From positions 282,226 to 346,225 of the forward strand of contig NZ_LJYW01000001.1 in NCBI RefSeq assembly GCF_001305515.1: 64,000 bases of DNA. The letters run 5' to 3'. Positions within the stretch are counted from its first letter, which is position 1; each line of letters starts with the position of its first letter. Positions 1-10,965 of this stretch are shown piece by piece. The DNA comes from Prosthecodimorpha hirschii (GTDB lineage Bacteria > Pseudomonadota > Alphaproteobacteria > Rhizobiales > Ancalomicrobiaceae). The notes under the pieces were generated by a model, which saw nothing but the letters and a program-made list of their open reading frames with translations, had not been told where the DNA came from and did no database searches. Position numbers and translations under genes: made by a program.

Positions 1-111
1 GGGTCAAAGGGGTTACGGCAGGCTTGCGGTCGCTGTCACGCCGCGCGCGGGGCGGAGACGATCGGGGGCTTTCCTGCCGGCTCACCTTTTTCCACAGCAT
101 CCAAGTCCGGG

Positions 112-140
112 CTTGGCAAGCCGGATTCGCGCTGCTATAG
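112..140 (+). promoter_or_regulatory. Promoter of the tRNA-Asn gene
   Basis: CTTGGC at 112-117, a 17-base spacer and CTATAG at 135-140 match the alphaproteobacterial sigma-70 pattern CTTGNC-N17-CTATAN. The expected start near 147 lies about 20 bases before the tRNA. Bases 1-111 hold no gene I can recognise. Confidence 0.6.
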
Positions 141-166
141 GCTCCCCCGGCGCGCCGATGGCGTGA

Positions 167-242
167 TCCGCGATAGCTCAGTTGGTAGAGCGTTCGACTG
201 TTAATCGAATGGTCGCAGGTTCGAGTCCTGCTCGCGGAGCCA
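167..242 (+). tRNA. tRNA-Asn (anticodon GTT)
   Basis: A 76-base cloverleaf can be folded by eye. The acceptor stem pairs 167-173 with 232-238, followed by discriminator G239 and an encoded CCA at 240-242. The anticodon stem pairs TTCGA (193-197) with TCGAA (205-209), and the loop CTGTTAA places the anticodon GTT at 200-202, which reads Asn codons AAC/AAU. The T arm carries the usual GGTTCGAGTCC sequence. The gene stands alone between its own promoter and terminator. Confidence 0.97.
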
Positions 243-248
243 GTTTCG

Positions 249-290
249 AACGGGGATCGGATGAAAAATCCGGTCCCCGTTTCGCTTTTG
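249..290 (+). terminator. Rho-independent terminator after tRNA-Asn
   Basis: A 14-bp stem (249-262 with 268-281, one G-U pair) closes a GAAAA loop and is followed by TCGCTTTTG. It begins only seven bases after the tRNA CCA end, so it very probably ends the tRNA transcript. Confidence 0.75.
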
Positions 291-822
291 CGCCGACCGC
301 TTCAAGTCGCGTGGCGGCACCGCTGCGGCACCGGGCGACGCCACCGAATTTCGCGCGCGGACGAACCGCCTGCCGGCGAGAATCCGGCGGCATCGCCCAT
401 CAGCGGCCGTTGCCGACAGTGCCGGTGCGGCGCGGGGCGGCACCGGAACAGACGCCGGTCCGGCTTTCCCTGCGTCGCCATCCCGTACCCGCCGATCCTT
501 CAGTTGAGTTGCACCGCCGGGCAAACGTTGCACGGGCCGCCAGCAGGACGGTTGTTTCAGCTACGGAACTCCTTGCGACTCCGACTCGAAATCGCTGGGC
601 TCGCCTCGTGTGCAGCGCAGCAAACACCGCGACACCGGCACTCTATTCTTCTTTTCCGGTTGGCGCTCTGCTTTCCACGGTCTGGACCTATTTCGACAAT
701 ACGTTTCAGCAACAGTCTTCGAACCAGAACCATCGCCATTGACGCGGGGTCCGCCGAAATGGCAGAGTTGAAAGACGTCGTACGGCCACACAAGAAACAG
801 GCTCGACGGCGGGGGGATAGTC
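291..822. other. Gene-free stretch between the tRNA and the TadE/G-like gene
   Basis: Open frames cross this region on both strands, but none has recognisable protein sequence or a convincing start, and they lie out of register with each other. The second half (about 540-760) is somewhat richer in A+T than its surroundings and may hold the promoter of the next gene. Nothing else was recognised. Confidence 0.5.
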
Positions 823-1290
823 ATGTCTGCACATGGGATCATCGCGATCCGGCGTCGGATCGTGCGCGCCATCCAGCCGGTCGGCTCCTTCGTGAGCGGC
901 CATCCGCGGATGTCGCTTCTGGCCGCGACCATCATCGCCTTCGGCGTGATCGGCGCGGTGGTCGACTACAACAATGCCGTCCTGGCCAAGGCCGATCTGC
1001 AGAATGCACTGGACTCCGCAGCCCGATCGGCGGTCGGCGATCTCGATGCGCGGTCGGACGAAGAGGTGAAGGCCCGCGTCCAGCACATGATCCAGACGCG
1101 CCTTTTGACCGAGACCGATATCGCCAATGTCACGGTGGCGGTCGATCGCAAGGCGCGGCGCGTGCGCTGCCGTGCGACGGCGCGGGTCGACACGACCGTG
1201 ACGAGCCTGATCGGCCCGGCCTTTGTGGAGATCGCCGCATCGTCGGATGCATCGGCCGATTCGACCGGCAAGGTAACCTCGACGCACTGA
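823..1290 (+). CDS. TadE/TadG-like small membrane protein
   Basis: The 155-residue product has a basic N-terminus, one transmembrane helix at about residues 30-47 and then VVDYNNAVLAKADLQNALDS. This is the pattern of the Flp-pilus assembly TadE/G-like N-terminal domain: helix, small and acidic residues, then an amphipathic region rich in Ala, Gln and Asp. Family members are processed or inner-membrane-anchored pseudopilin-like proteins of Tad/Flp pili. Full TadG proteins carry a long C-terminal von Willebrand-like region that is absent here, so this is a short stand-alone form. The start is supported by GGGGGGA six bases upstream of the ATG. No other tad/cpa pilus gene is in the window, so a pilus role is inference. 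Confidence 0.7.
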   Translation: MSAHGIIAIRRRIVRAIQPVGSFVSGHPRMSLLAATIIAFGVIGAVVDYNNAVLAKADLQNALDSAARSAVGDLDARSDEEVKARVQHMIQTRLLTETDIANVTVAVDRKARRVRCRATARVDTTVTSLIGPAFVEIAASSDASADSTGKVTSTH

Positions 1291-1703
1291 CATCGGTTTT
1301 CTCAAGCGGACGGCCCGGGAAATCCGCCTCTCTTCGCAGGACGGAACAGGCATCCGATGAGCATGGGGGAGCGGCGATCGGACAATCGACGCTGCGTCTC
1401 CGGGCCTTTGGCATCCGGGGTGCGGGGAGCCGGCGGGTTGACGAGCGTCAGCCTCCCGAATCCGCCCGGACCGGGCAGCCTGCCGCTGCGCGCCTGACGT
1501 GATTCGGGATCCGGCCGAACCGCCCTGCCCTTGTCATCTCCGAAATGCTCGGGCACACAGAAGCGGGGCCATTGCAGCCGCTTGGCTTAAGCGGTTGCCG
1601 GGATTTGGGCATCTCGTTTCAACCCCTGAAATTGTGAGGACAGCGACACGGCCAGGCACCGGTCCCCTCCTCATGGCGCAGCGGGAGGCCGGCCGGACGC
1701 GGA
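1291..1703. other. Gene-free stretch before the first sulfotransferase gene
   Basis: No frame here gives a recognisable protein. The region presumably holds the 3' end of the TadE/G-like transcript and the promoter of the sulfotransferase gene. I saw no strong hairpin or consensus promoter. Confidence 0.4.
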
Positions 1704-2810
1704 ATGGGCAAGACGCTTTTCATCCACATCGGAATGCCCAAGGCGGGGTCCACGACCTTGCAGTTCGCCCTCCGGAGCCAGCGCGACCTTCTGGCGGCGG
1801 CCGGCGTCTACTATCTGCGGCTGGGCGAATGCCATAACGAGATCTTCCGCACCTTTTGCGGCGCCCCGCACCCGCGCAGCGACATTCCGGCCACCACCGC
1901 CATTGAATTGCAGGGCCTGAAACGCACGGCCGAAGCCTATGGCGGCCGTATCGTCGAGGAGGCAAGGAAGGTCGAGGATGTCGGTATCGTCTCGGGCGAG
2001 GCGCTGATCTCGTTCACGCGCGAACAGGTCGAAATGATCCGGGATGTGTTTCGACCCCATTTCGACCGCATCGCGATCGTCGCCTATCTGCGCGAGCCGC
2101 TGTCCTGGGCGAGCAGTCGCACGCAGCAGAAAATCAAGAACGGCGCCGACACACTGGAGCGGATCATCGCCTCGATCGACCAGGAGCAGAGCCCGCTCGT
2201 GCCGCCCTATAGGGCGATCCGGATCTGGGAGGACGTGTTCGGCCGCGACGCTCTGATCCTGCGGCCGTTTGCGCGCGAGGCCTTCCCGAACGGCGACCTG
2301 ATCGCCGACTTCTTCGCCGCGATCGGACGGCCTGAACTTGCCGAACCGCTGCCGCGGCAGGACAAGAACCTGACGCTCTCCCAGGAAGCCGTCCAGCTGG
2401 TCGATGCGCTGAAACGGCTCGACGAAGCCCGCAACGGGAAGCAATCGCCGGCGTCCCGGCGCCTGAGATATGCCCTGATGCGCCTGCCCGGCGAACGTTT
2501 CTCGCTGCCGCGCGCCACGCTGGAGCGCGTTCAGGCCCGCGCAGAACCCGAAATCGCCTGGCTCAAGGAAAATTACGGCGTCGACGTTCAGCCGCGCGGC
2601 CCGCGCTACCCGGACGCGCCGCTTGCCTGGCAATCCGATACGGTCGATGCCCTGGTCGAGCGCCTGGAACGGGCGGTCGGCGAAACGCGCCGCGCCAGCG
2701 GCCCGCTAAGCCGCCTCTGGGGCTGGCTGCGGGCCCGGCTGCCGCGTCCGTTGCGACGTGCCGCCGGCCCCCGGTCCAAACCGGGTCCAACGCCGATCTC
2801 GGACGATTGA
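1704..2810 (+). CDS. Sulfotransferase-family protein
   Basis: The 368-residue protein opens with IHIGMPKAGSTTLQ (residues 7-20). This has the form of the 5'-phosphosulfate (PAPS) loop of sulfotransferases, where Lys binds the sulfate donor. YLREPLSWASS (about 128-138) fits the 3'-phosphate-binding motif, with its Arg and Ser. Such enzymes transfer sulfate from PAPS to a carbohydrate, lipid or other hydroxyl; the acceptor cannot be told from sequence. The C-terminal 60 residues are Arg/Pro-rich and probably disordered. Its 3' end faces another sulfotransferase-like gene 51 bases away. No sulfate-activation genes are nearby. The Shine-Dalgarno match is poor, so the start is moderately certain. 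Confidence 0.7.
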   Translation: MGKTLFIHIGMPKAGSTTLQFALRSQRDLLAAAGVYYLRLGECHNEIFRTFCGAPHPRSDIPATTAIELQGLKRTAEAYGGRIVEEARKVEDVGIVSGEALISFTREQVEMIRDVFRPHFDRIAIVAYLREPLSWASSRTQQKIKNGADTLERIIASIDQEQSPLVPPYRAIRIWEDVFGRDALILRPFAREAFPNGDLIADFFAAIGRPELAEPLPRQDKNLTLSQEAVQLVDALKRLDEARNGKQSPASRRLRYALMRLPGERFSLPRATLERVQARAEPEIAWLKENYGVDVQPRGPRYPDAPLAWQSDTVDALVERLERAVGETRRASGPLSRLWGWLRARLPRPLRRAAGPRSKPGPTPISDD

Positions 2811-2861
2811 TCGGACCCGACCACACTCCGACCCAGGCCAGCAGGCACCGAGCACTCGAAT

Positions 2862-3887
2862 TCACGCTTTGCGCTCGGAGGCATTGCGCCAGAACCGCCA
2901 CCAGGGACGACGCCTGGCACCGACCTTTCGGCGCGCCGCCCGCCAGATCTCGAAGGCCCGGTCAACGGCCATCAGGTCTTCGGCCCCGAGCACGGCCGAG
3001 CCTACCTCGGCGAGCGCCGATTTCGGGAAAGTCAGCCCGTCGAGACCCGCCGCACAGCGGCCGTGAAAGGCCTCCCGCGCGATGTCGTCCGGCCAGAAGC
3101 CGGCACCGGGCCGTTCTGCAAACACACTGCGGGCACCGGCCGTCGTGACGAAGATGGTGCGTTCCATGCGCGACGCGGCGCCGGGAACCTCTCGGTCGTT
3201 GCGCGTCGCGAGCCAATAGGTCAACCGCGCGTCGGGAGAGCGATTGCGTCGCGGGCTGCCGCCTTCGAAGCCGGGCAATCCGATTCGGGCCAGGAAGTTG
3301 CCGCAGATGTCGTCCGCCAGATCGTGATAGGAGAGGAGATCGACGCGACCGAACGCGCCCTCGATCGCCCTCGCCTGCTCGCGATACTCGAAGAGCGGTC
3401 GCGCATAGTTCAGAAAGGCTTCGAAGGATCTGGTGAAGTGGTCCTTTCGGACCAGATATTGATACAACGACTGCGCGAATTCGTCGCCGCGCCTGAAGAC
3501 CAGTACCGGATGGACCTCCCAGGCCCCGAGCGTGTCGGCGACGACCTGGAGGTAGTCGCGCTGACGCCTTCGAAAGTCGTCCCGGTCGAGACCTGCCCAC
3601 AAACGGAAGCCCAGAAGCGAACAGCTCAGGTCTTCGCTCGACAGGATGACCGTCGGCGACCCGGCATGGCGGCGCAAGGCTTCGGCGACATCGTCCTTGG
3701 TGCAGTCGTAGACGCCGGTGAACGCCTTGGCGATCCAATTGTGCGAGTTCTGCGCGGCATAGTCCCGGTGCGCGTTGGCCGGATAGCACAGACCCGCTTG
3801 ATGCAACTCATCGCGCCTTGAGCTCAGGACATATTGGATCGACGATGTTCCTGTCTTGTGCGTCCCACAGTGCAGTATTATCCGCAT
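2862..3887 (-). CDS. Second sulfotransferase-like protein, convergent with the first
   Basis: The 341-residue product starts MRIILHCGTHKTGTSSIQ, again a PAPS-loop-like motif (residues 8-16, Lys11). VLVFRRGDEFAQSLYQY at about 128-144 would supply the Arg and Ser that bind the 3'-phosphate. It resembles the neighbouring gene product in these two motifs, but little elsewhere is visibly alike, so the two are not a recent duplication. The C-terminus is basic and Trp-rich. Its upstream region is unusually A+T-rich. The acceptor is unknown; modification of surface glycan is a reasonable guess. Confidence 0.65.
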   Translation of the reverse strand: MRIILHCGTHKTGTSSIQYVLSSRRDELHQAGLCYPANAHRDYAAQNSHNWIAKAFTGVYDCTKDDVAEALRRHAGSPTVILSSEDLSCSLLGFRLWAGLDRDDFRRRQRDYLQVVADTLGAWEVHPVLVFRRGDEFAQSLYQYLVRKDHFTRSFEAFLNYARPLFEYREQARAIEGAFGRVDLLSYHDLADDICGNFLARIGLPGFEGGSPRRNRSPDARLTYWLATRNDREVPGAASRMERTIFVTTAGARSVFAERPGAGFWPDDIAREAFHGRCAAGLDGLTFPKSALAEVGSAVLGAEDLMAVDRAFEIWRAARRKVGARRRPWWRFWRNASERKA

Positions 3888-4262
3888 TTCGATCTAATGT
3901 CCGATGCAATCCCTAGATTGGCTTGTTGAATTTTTTGTTGATTTCATTCTTTGATGGAACTTGCGGATTGGCGAAGTAATTTTTGAAAACCATCGTTTCG
4001 GGGAATAGTCGGAAACACTTCCGTCGACCGTCGTATCGCGTGCTTGAAATGGCGCCGGTCTCGGCCGCACAGCGAGCGCCGCGCAACCAGCCGGTTCGCT
4101 CCGCAGCCCTCTCCGGAGTGCGATCCGATCGGGACCGCAGCCCGAGGAATGGCGCATCGGCCCGGCCGGGCGCGCATCTCCGCTTCAAGCCGGGTTCTGC
4201 CCGACCGGAACTTGCTCTAAGGCTCTTCGCCTGTCCGGAATCCCGACGACGAGTCCGTATCG
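3888..4262. other. Divergent intergenic region with an A+T-rich island
   Basis: Roughly 3890-4020 is far richer in A+T than the rest of the window and includes runs of A or T. It lies just upstream of the minus-strand sulfotransferase gene and probably carries its promoter. The remaining part toward recG is GC-rich and shows no gene. No clear consensus promoter could be assigned. Confidence 0.45.
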
Positions 4263-6368
4263 ATGCGCCCCGATGTCCTGACGCCGCTCTTCGCCGCCGT
4301 GTCCGGTCTGCCGGGCGTCGGTCCCAAGACCGCCAAGCTGTTCGACCGCCTGCTCGGCGCCGAGGAGGGCGGGATCGGCGCGCGGCTGGTCGATCTCGTC
4401 TTCCATGTGCCGACCGGCATCGTCGACCGGCGCCTGCGTCCGGGCGTCGCGCGCGCCCCGGAAGGCGCGATCGTCACGCTCGACCTGCACATCGACCGGC
4501 ACCGTCCGCCGCCGCCCGGCAGCCGGGCCCCCTACAAGATCTTCGCCTATGACGACACCGGGGAGATCGCCCTCACCTTCTTCCACGCCAAGGCCGACTG
4601 GCTCGAGAAGCTGTTGCCGGAGGGCGAGCGGCGCTGGGTGTCGGGCCGCGTCGAATGGTTCAACGGCGCGCCGCAGATGGCGCATCCCGACCATGTTGTG
4701 CCGCACGACCGGCTCGACGAGATGCCGGCGGTCGAGCCGGTCTATCCGCTCACCGAGGGCCTGTCGGCGAAGCTGGTCGGCCGGGCGGTGGCAGCCGCGC
4801 TCGCCCGCCTGCCCGACCTGCCCGAATGGCAGGATGCGGAATGGCTGCGGCAGCGGCGCTTCCCCGATTTCGCGACCGCGCTGACCCGCCTGCACCGCCC
4901 CGATGGCGACGACGGCCAGCCCGCCCAGGCGACCGCGCTCGCCCGGCTCGCCTTTGACGAACTCCTCGCCGGCCAGTTGGCGCTCGCCATCGTGCGGCGC
5001 GATCTGAGGCGGCGCCCGAAGCCGCCCCGCGCGGGCGACGGCCGCCTGGTCGAGGCGGTGCGCGCCGGGCTGCCGTTCGCGCTGACCGGCGCGCAGGCCC
5101 GCGCCGTCGCCGAGATCGCCGCCGACATGGCGCGCCCGGAACGGATGGTGCGCCTGCTGCAGGGCGATGTCGGCTCCGGCAAGACGGTGGTCGGGCTGCT
5201 CGCCGCGGCGCATGCGGCGGAGAGCGGCGGCCAGACCGCCTTCATGGCACCAACCGAACTGCTCGCCCGACAGCATTTCCGCACCATCGCCGCCCTCGCC
5301 CGGGCCGGCGGCCTCGGCATCGCGATCCTGACCGGGCGCGAGAAGGGCCGCGAGCGCGAGGCGATCCTGGCCGGCCTGGCGGACGGCTCGATCGCGATCG
5401 CGGTCGGCACCCATGCGCTGTTCCAGGAAGGGGTCGAGTTCCGCGATCTCGCCCTGGCGGTCGTCGACGAGCAGCACCGCTTCGGCGTCCACCAGCGGCT
5501 CGCCCTGACGCAGAAGGGCCGGGGCACCGACCTCCTGATCATGACGGCGACGCCGATCCCGCGCACGCTGATGATGAGTTCGTTCGGCGACGTGGACGTG
5601 TCGCGGTTGGACGAAAAGCCGGCCGGACGGCAGCCGATCGCCACCCGGGCCGTGCCGACCGAGCGCATCGGAGAGGTCGTCGACGGTCTCGCCCGCGCCA
5701 TGGCGGGCGGCGCGCGGGTCTACTGGGTCTGCCCGCTGGTCGAGGAGAGCGAGGCGATCGACCTGGCCGCGGCGAGCGACCGGGCGCGCGACCTGGAGCA
5801 CATCTTCGGGCCGGTCGTCGGGCTGGTCCACGGCCGGATGAAGGGCGCCGAGAAGGACGAGGTGATGCGCCGCTTCGCCGCCGGGGAACTTTCGGTGCTG
5901 GTCGCCACCACGGTGATCGAGGTCGGCGTCGACGTGCCCGAGGCGACCGTGATGGTGATCGAGCATGCGGAACGCTTCGGCCTGTCGCAGTTGCACCAGT
6001 TGCGCGGCCGGGTCGGGCGCGGCAGCGCGGCCTCGACCTGCCTGCTGCTCTATCGCGGCCCTCTCGGCGAGACCGCGCGGGCCCGGCTCGCCATCATGCG
6101 CGAGACGGAGGACGGCTTCCGCATCGCCGAGGAGGATCTGCGCCTGCGGGGCGGCGGCGAGATTCTCGGAACGCGCCAATCCGGCCTGCCCGGCTTCCGC
6201 CTCGCCCGGCTCGAACTCCATGGCGAGCTGATGGAGGCCGCCCGCGACGACGCCCGCTTGGTTCTGGCCCGCGACCCCGACCTGACGACGCCGCGCGGGA
6301 CGGCCTTGCGCACCCTGCTCTACCTGTTCGGCCGCGACGAGGGCATCCGGCTGCTCGGCGCGGGCTGA
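4263..6368 (+). CDS. recG: ATP-dependent DNA helicase RecG
   Basis: RecG is a monomeric superfamily-2 translocase that unwinds and regresses stalled replication forks and branch-migrates Holliday junctions. The 701-residue length is usual. The N-terminal wedge/OB domain (about 1-240) starts with GLPGVGPKTAKLF. The Walker A motif GDVGSGKT lies near residues 300-307, the DEQH box near 401-404, and the TATPIPRTL motif follows. QLHQLRGRVGRG is the helicase C-terminal motif, and the C-terminal wedge-contacting TRB-like segment (RLRGGGEILGTRQSG) is present. The ATG at 4263 is the first Met before conserved sequence; no strong ribosome site is visible. The gene stands alone here. Confidence 0.97.
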   Translation: MRPDVLTPLFAAVSGLPGVGPKTAKLFDRLLGAEEGGIGARLVDLVFHVPTGIVDRRLRPGVARAPEGAIVTLDLHIDRHRPPPPGSRAPYKIFAYDDTGEIALTFFHAKADWLEKLLPEGERRWVSGRVEWFNGAPQMAHPDHVVPHDRLDEMPAVEPVYPLTEGLSAKLVGRAVAAALARLPDLPEWQDAEWLRQRRFPDFATALTRLHRPDGDDGQPAQATALARLAFDELLAGQLALAIVRRDLRRRPKPPRAGDGRLVEAVRAGLPFALTGAQARAVAEIAADMARPERMVRLLQGDVGSGKTVVGLLAAAHAAESGGQTAFMAPTELLARQHFRTIAALARAGGLGIAILTGREKGREREAILAGLADGSIAIAVGTHALFQEGVEFRDLALAVVDEQHRFGVHQRLALTQKGRGTDLLIMTATPIPRTLMMSSFGDVDVSRLDEKPAGRQPIATRAVPTERIGEVVDGLARAMAGGARVYWVCPLVEESEAIDLAAASDRARDLEHIFGPVVGLVHGRMKGAEKDEVMRRFAAGELSVLVATTVIEVGVDVPEATVMVIEHAERFGLSQLHQLRGRVGRGSAASTCLLLYRGPLGETARARLAIMRETEDGFRIAEEDLRLRGGGEILGTRQSGLPGFRLARLELHGELMEAARDDARLVLARDPDLTTPRGTALRTLLYLFGRDEGIRLLGAG

Positions 6369-6486
6369 GAGGGCTCGCCGGTCCAGCCGAGGCATGATAG
6401 AGGCGGGTGCCGGTTCGGGATGCGGCGTTCGCCCCCCGGCCCGCAGTTTTCGGTCGGCGGTCGTCGGACCGCGCTTCGGACCCCCT

Positions 6487-6513
6487 TTGGCACTCCGATG
6501 GGGAGAGTGCCAA
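6487..6513 (+). promoter_or_regulatory. CIRCE operator (HrcA-binding site) of groESL
   Basis: TTGGCACTC (6487-6495), a 9-base spacer and GAGTGCCAA (6505-6513) form a perfect inverted repeat that fits the CIRCE consensus TTAGCACTC-N9-GAGTGCTAA at all but one position per arm. In related bacteria HrcA binds this site and represses groESL until heat stress. It lies 158 bases upstream of groES. A possible promoter (CTTGTG-N17-CTACCT, 6531-6559) follows it, but that assignment is weak. hrcA itself is not in the window. The rest of 6369-6671 holds no gene. Confidence 0.9.
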
Positions 6514-6671
6514 AATTCTGGTCCTCCCCCCTTGTGCCGGTTGGTCCGCCTGCCTACCTGAGGTCCGCACGACCCGGCACGGGGCCGATCGGCACGTGCC
6601 CGGCGGGCAATCCATCGAACCACCGGAACGTTCGACTTCAGAAGTTCCGATCACTCGGAGGAGCAAGCATC

Positions 6672-6986
6672 ATGGCATTCCGTCCCCTGCACGATCGCGT
6701 TGTCGTCAAGCGCGTCGAAGCGGAGCAGAAGACTGCCGGCGGGATCATCATTCCGGGCACCGCCCAGGAGAAGCCGCAGGAAGGCGAGGTCATCGCCGTC
6801 GGACCCGGCGCGCGCGACGAGAGCGGCAAGCTCGTGTCGCTCGATGTCAAGGTCGGCGACCGCGTCCTGTTCGGCAAGTGGTCTGGTACCGAGGTCAAGA
6901 TCGACGGCCAGGATCTCCTGATCATGAAGGAGAGCGACATCATGGGCATCGTCGAGACGACCGCCGCGGCCAAGAAGGCCGCCTGA
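6672..6986 (+). CDS. groES: Co-chaperonin GroES
   Basis: GroES is the heptameric lid of the GroEL folding chamber in the cytoplasm. The 104-residue protein starts [20 protein letters not shown]. The mobile loop that docks on GroEL ([16 protein letters not shown]) follows at about residues 18-33, and the protein ends with the usual [15 protein letters not shown] strand. The ATG at 6672 has GGAGGAGCAA upstream (about 6657-6666). It is first in an operon with groEL, 43 bases apart, under the CIRCE operator. Confidence 0.98.
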   Translation: MAFRPLHDRVVVKRVEAEQKTAGGIIIPGTAQEKPQEGEVIAVGPGARDESGKLVSLDVKVGDRVLFGKWSGTEVKIDGQDLLIMKESDIMGIVETTAAAKKAA

Positions 6987-7014
6987 CCCTTTCCCGCCCC
7001 CAAGAACACTTTGA

Positions 7015-8857
<1,843 letters not shown>

Positions 8858-8886
8858 ACTGCCAAGGGCAGACACCAAGCAGATGG

Positions 8887-8921
8887 AAGGCGTCGGAGCG
8901 ATCCGGCGCCTTTCACTTTTT
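8887..8921 (+). terminator. Rho-independent terminator of groESL
   Basis: An 11-bp stem (8887-8897 with 8902-8912, one G-U pair) closes a GCGA tetraloop and is followed by TCACTTTTT. It lies after all three groEL-tail copies, so the transcript would include them. The remainder of 8922-9076 shows no gene. Confidence 0.75.
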
Positions 8922-9076
8922 CGGGGTGTGGTCGGGCGGAGGGTCGGTGATCGGTCGGGCGGAGAAGCACGTGCGGCCAGAGCAGCCTGCCGACAGACGC
9001 ACGCACCACGCCGCACCAACCTGAACCTCAGGTGCGGATCGGATGCGCTGGGCGTCGCGGCCGCACCGCGGCGGCT

Positions 9077-9430
9077 TCAGAGCGAGAAGCTGGTCCCGCA
9101 GCCGCAGCTGGCGGTGGCGTTCGGATTGCGGATTTGGAAGGACTGGCCGATCAGGCTGTCGACGAAATCGATCTCGGACCCGGCCATGTATTCGATCGAG
9201 ACCGGATCGATCACCACGGTCGCACCGTCGCGCTCGATGACCAGGTCGTCGTCGGCACGCTCGCGGGTCAGGTCGAAGCCGTACTGAAATCCGGAGCAGC
9301 CGCCACCGGACACCGAGACGCGCAGCACCGTGCCGTCCGGCTCGCCCGCCGTAATGCGGAGGATGCGCTTCGCCGCGCGCTCGGAAACCGCGATCGGGGC
9401 CTGGGGGATTGGGGGCATGCCGCCGTCCAT
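9077..9430 (-). CDS. erpA: Iron-sulfur cluster insertion protein ErpA (A-type carrier)
   Basis: A-type carriers pass Fe-S clusters from the scaffold to apo-enzymes. The 117-residue protein has the three invariant cysteines: Cys45 in SGGGCSGFQY, and Cys109 and Cys111 in the C-terminal SCGCGTSF. The N-terminus carries a short Pro-rich lead. The ATG at 9430 is preceded by GAGG five bases away; a second Met four codons in is possible. It is divergent from dgt, the arrangement usual in Hyphomicrobiales. IscA is the alternative name; the Phe-rich ending and context favour ErpA. Confidence 0.92.
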   Translation of the reverse strand: MDGGMPPIPQAPIAVSERAAKRILRITAGEPDGTVLRVSVSGGGCSGFQYGFDLTRERADDDLVIERDGATVVIDPVSIEYMAGSEIDFVDSLIGQSFQIRNPNATASCGCGTSFSL

Positions 9431-9648
9431 GGAGACCTCATGTGCGCAGTCAGTGGCAAACCGGTTCGGCCGCTCGCGTCACGATCGGCCCGGATCGGCC
9501 GGTCGCGCTTGCGTCACGATCGGCATGGAATTAATTGCGCTCGACGGGACGTGGATTCAAGGCCTCGCATCCGCACGGGCGGGATGCGAACGGATCGGAT
9601 GGTCCGCGTCGGCGCTTCGAGGCGCGGACCGGACCCGGGGAGGATTTG

Positions 9649-10881
9649 GTGGGGGCGACCGGTTTGAGCGGGATCGGCTTCGGCGGCGAGCCGCGCGCGC
9701 CCTATGCCAGTGACCCGCGAGCGAGCCGCGGCCGGCTCTTCGACGAGCCGGAAAGCCCGACCCGCACGCCCTATCAGCGCGACCGCGACCGGATCGTGCA
9801 TTCGACCGCATTCCGCCGTCTCGCCCACAAGACGCAGGTCTTCGTCTATCACGAGGGCGATCATTTCCGGACCCGGCTGACCCATACCATCGAGGTCGCC
9901 CAGATCGCCCGCGCGCTGGCCCGGGCGCTCCGGCTCGACGAAGACCTCGCCGAGGCGCTCGCGCTCGGCCACGATCTCGGCCACACGCCCTTCGGCCATG
10001 CCGGCGAACGCGCCCTCAACCGCGCCATGCTCGATCACGGCGGCTTCGACCACAATGCCCAGACGCTGCGCGTGGTCACCAGCCTGGAGCGACGCTATGC
10101 CGGCTTCGACGGCTTGAATTTGAGCTGGGAAGCGCTCGAAGGCCTCGTCAAGCACAACGGCCCGCTGACCGACACCGCCGGCGTGCCGCTGCCGGTGCAT
10201 GGCGAGGTCGGGCCCCTGCCCTATGCGATCCGGGTCTACCAGGCGCGGCACGATCTCCGGCTCTGGTCCCATGCCGGGCTGGAGGCGCAGGTCGCCGCCC
10301 TCGCCGACGACATCGCCTATGACGCACACGATATCGACGACGGCCTGCGCGCCGGCCTGATCGCACCGGACCTGTTGGCCGGCGTGCCCCTGGTCGGCGG
10401 CATCCTGCACGAGGTGCGCGCGCGCCATCCCGATCTCGAACTCGGCCGCCTGATCCAGGAGGTGACCCGCCGGGTGATCACCCGCATGGTCGAGGACGTG
10501 ATCGCCGAGACGCTCGCCCGGATCGCCGCCGACCGCCCGGCCGATGCCGACGCGGTGCGGCACCTGGCCCGACCGATGGCCGCCTTCTCGGAGGCGATGG
10601 CCGAGGCCGATCGCGGCATCAAGCGGTTCCTCTATGCCCATGTCTACCGGGCCGACAGCGTGATGGCGGTGATGAGAAACGCCGAACAGGTCGTCCAGGC
10701 GCTCTATGCCGCCTACACGGCCGCGCCGGCGGAGATGCCGCCGGAATGGCGGCGCGGCCTCGACGACGACGACGCCGGCCGCCGGGCGCGACGGGTGGCC
10801 GACTACATTGCCGGCATGACCGACCGCTTCGCCGAAATCGAGCACCGGCGCCTGTTTGACGCGACCCCGGATTTGCGTTAG
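9649..10881 (+). CDS. dgt: Deoxyguanosinetriphosphate triphosphohydrolase-like protein
   Basis: Members of this HD-domain family hydrolyse dNTPs to the nucleoside and triphosphate and help set the dNTP pool. The 410-residue product has the N-terminal block [20 protein letters not shown] typical of bacterial dGTPase-like proteins. The metal site follows: His79, the His108-Asp109 doublet in [14 protein letters not shown], and a downstream Asp in [12 protein letters not shown] chose the GTG at 9649 because GGAGG sits five bases upstream; a longer frame reaches 9535 but its extra residues are low-complexity. argS follows 84 bases later. Confidence 0.93.
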   Translation: MGATGLSGIGFGGEPRAPYASDPRASRGRLFDEPESPTRTPYQRDRDRIVHSTAFRRLAHKTQVFVYHEGDHFRTRLTHTIEVAQIARALARALRLDEDLAEALALGHDLGHTPFGHAGERALNRAMLDHGGFDHNAQTLRVVTSLERRYAGFDGLNLSWEALEGLVKHNGPLTDTAGVPLPVHGEVGPLPYAIRVYQARHDLRLWSHAGLEAQVAALADDIAYDAHDIDDGLRAGLIAPDLLAGVPLVGGILHEVRARHPDLELGRLIQEVTRRVITRMVEDVIAETLARIAADRPADADAVRHLARPMAAFSEAMAEADRGIKRFLYAHVYRADSVMAVMRNAEQVVQALYAAYTAAPAEMPPEWRRGLDDDDAGRRARRVADYIAGMTDRFAEIEHRRLFDATPDLR

Positions 10882-10965
10882 GCCCCGCGCGCCCCTCCGG
10901 CAGCGGCCGCAAGCGGACGCGGGACGGGCACGCGTCCGCTCCGACCAACGCCAGAGACCGCCCTT

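Noticed and set aside
92-101. A DnaA-box-like TTTTTCCACA
   Set aside because: It is single, imperfect, and not near dnaA or an AT-rich unwinding region, so an origin is not supported.
261-1502. A 413-codon plus-strand frame over the tRNA trailer and the TadE/G-like gene
   Set aside because: It begins inside the tRNA terminator and its product is Arg-rich noise; the TadE/G-like gene in another frame has real protein features.
4185-6623. A long minus-strand frame opposite recG
   Set aside because: Same reason: recG is certain on the plus strand, and the antisense product is composition-driven.
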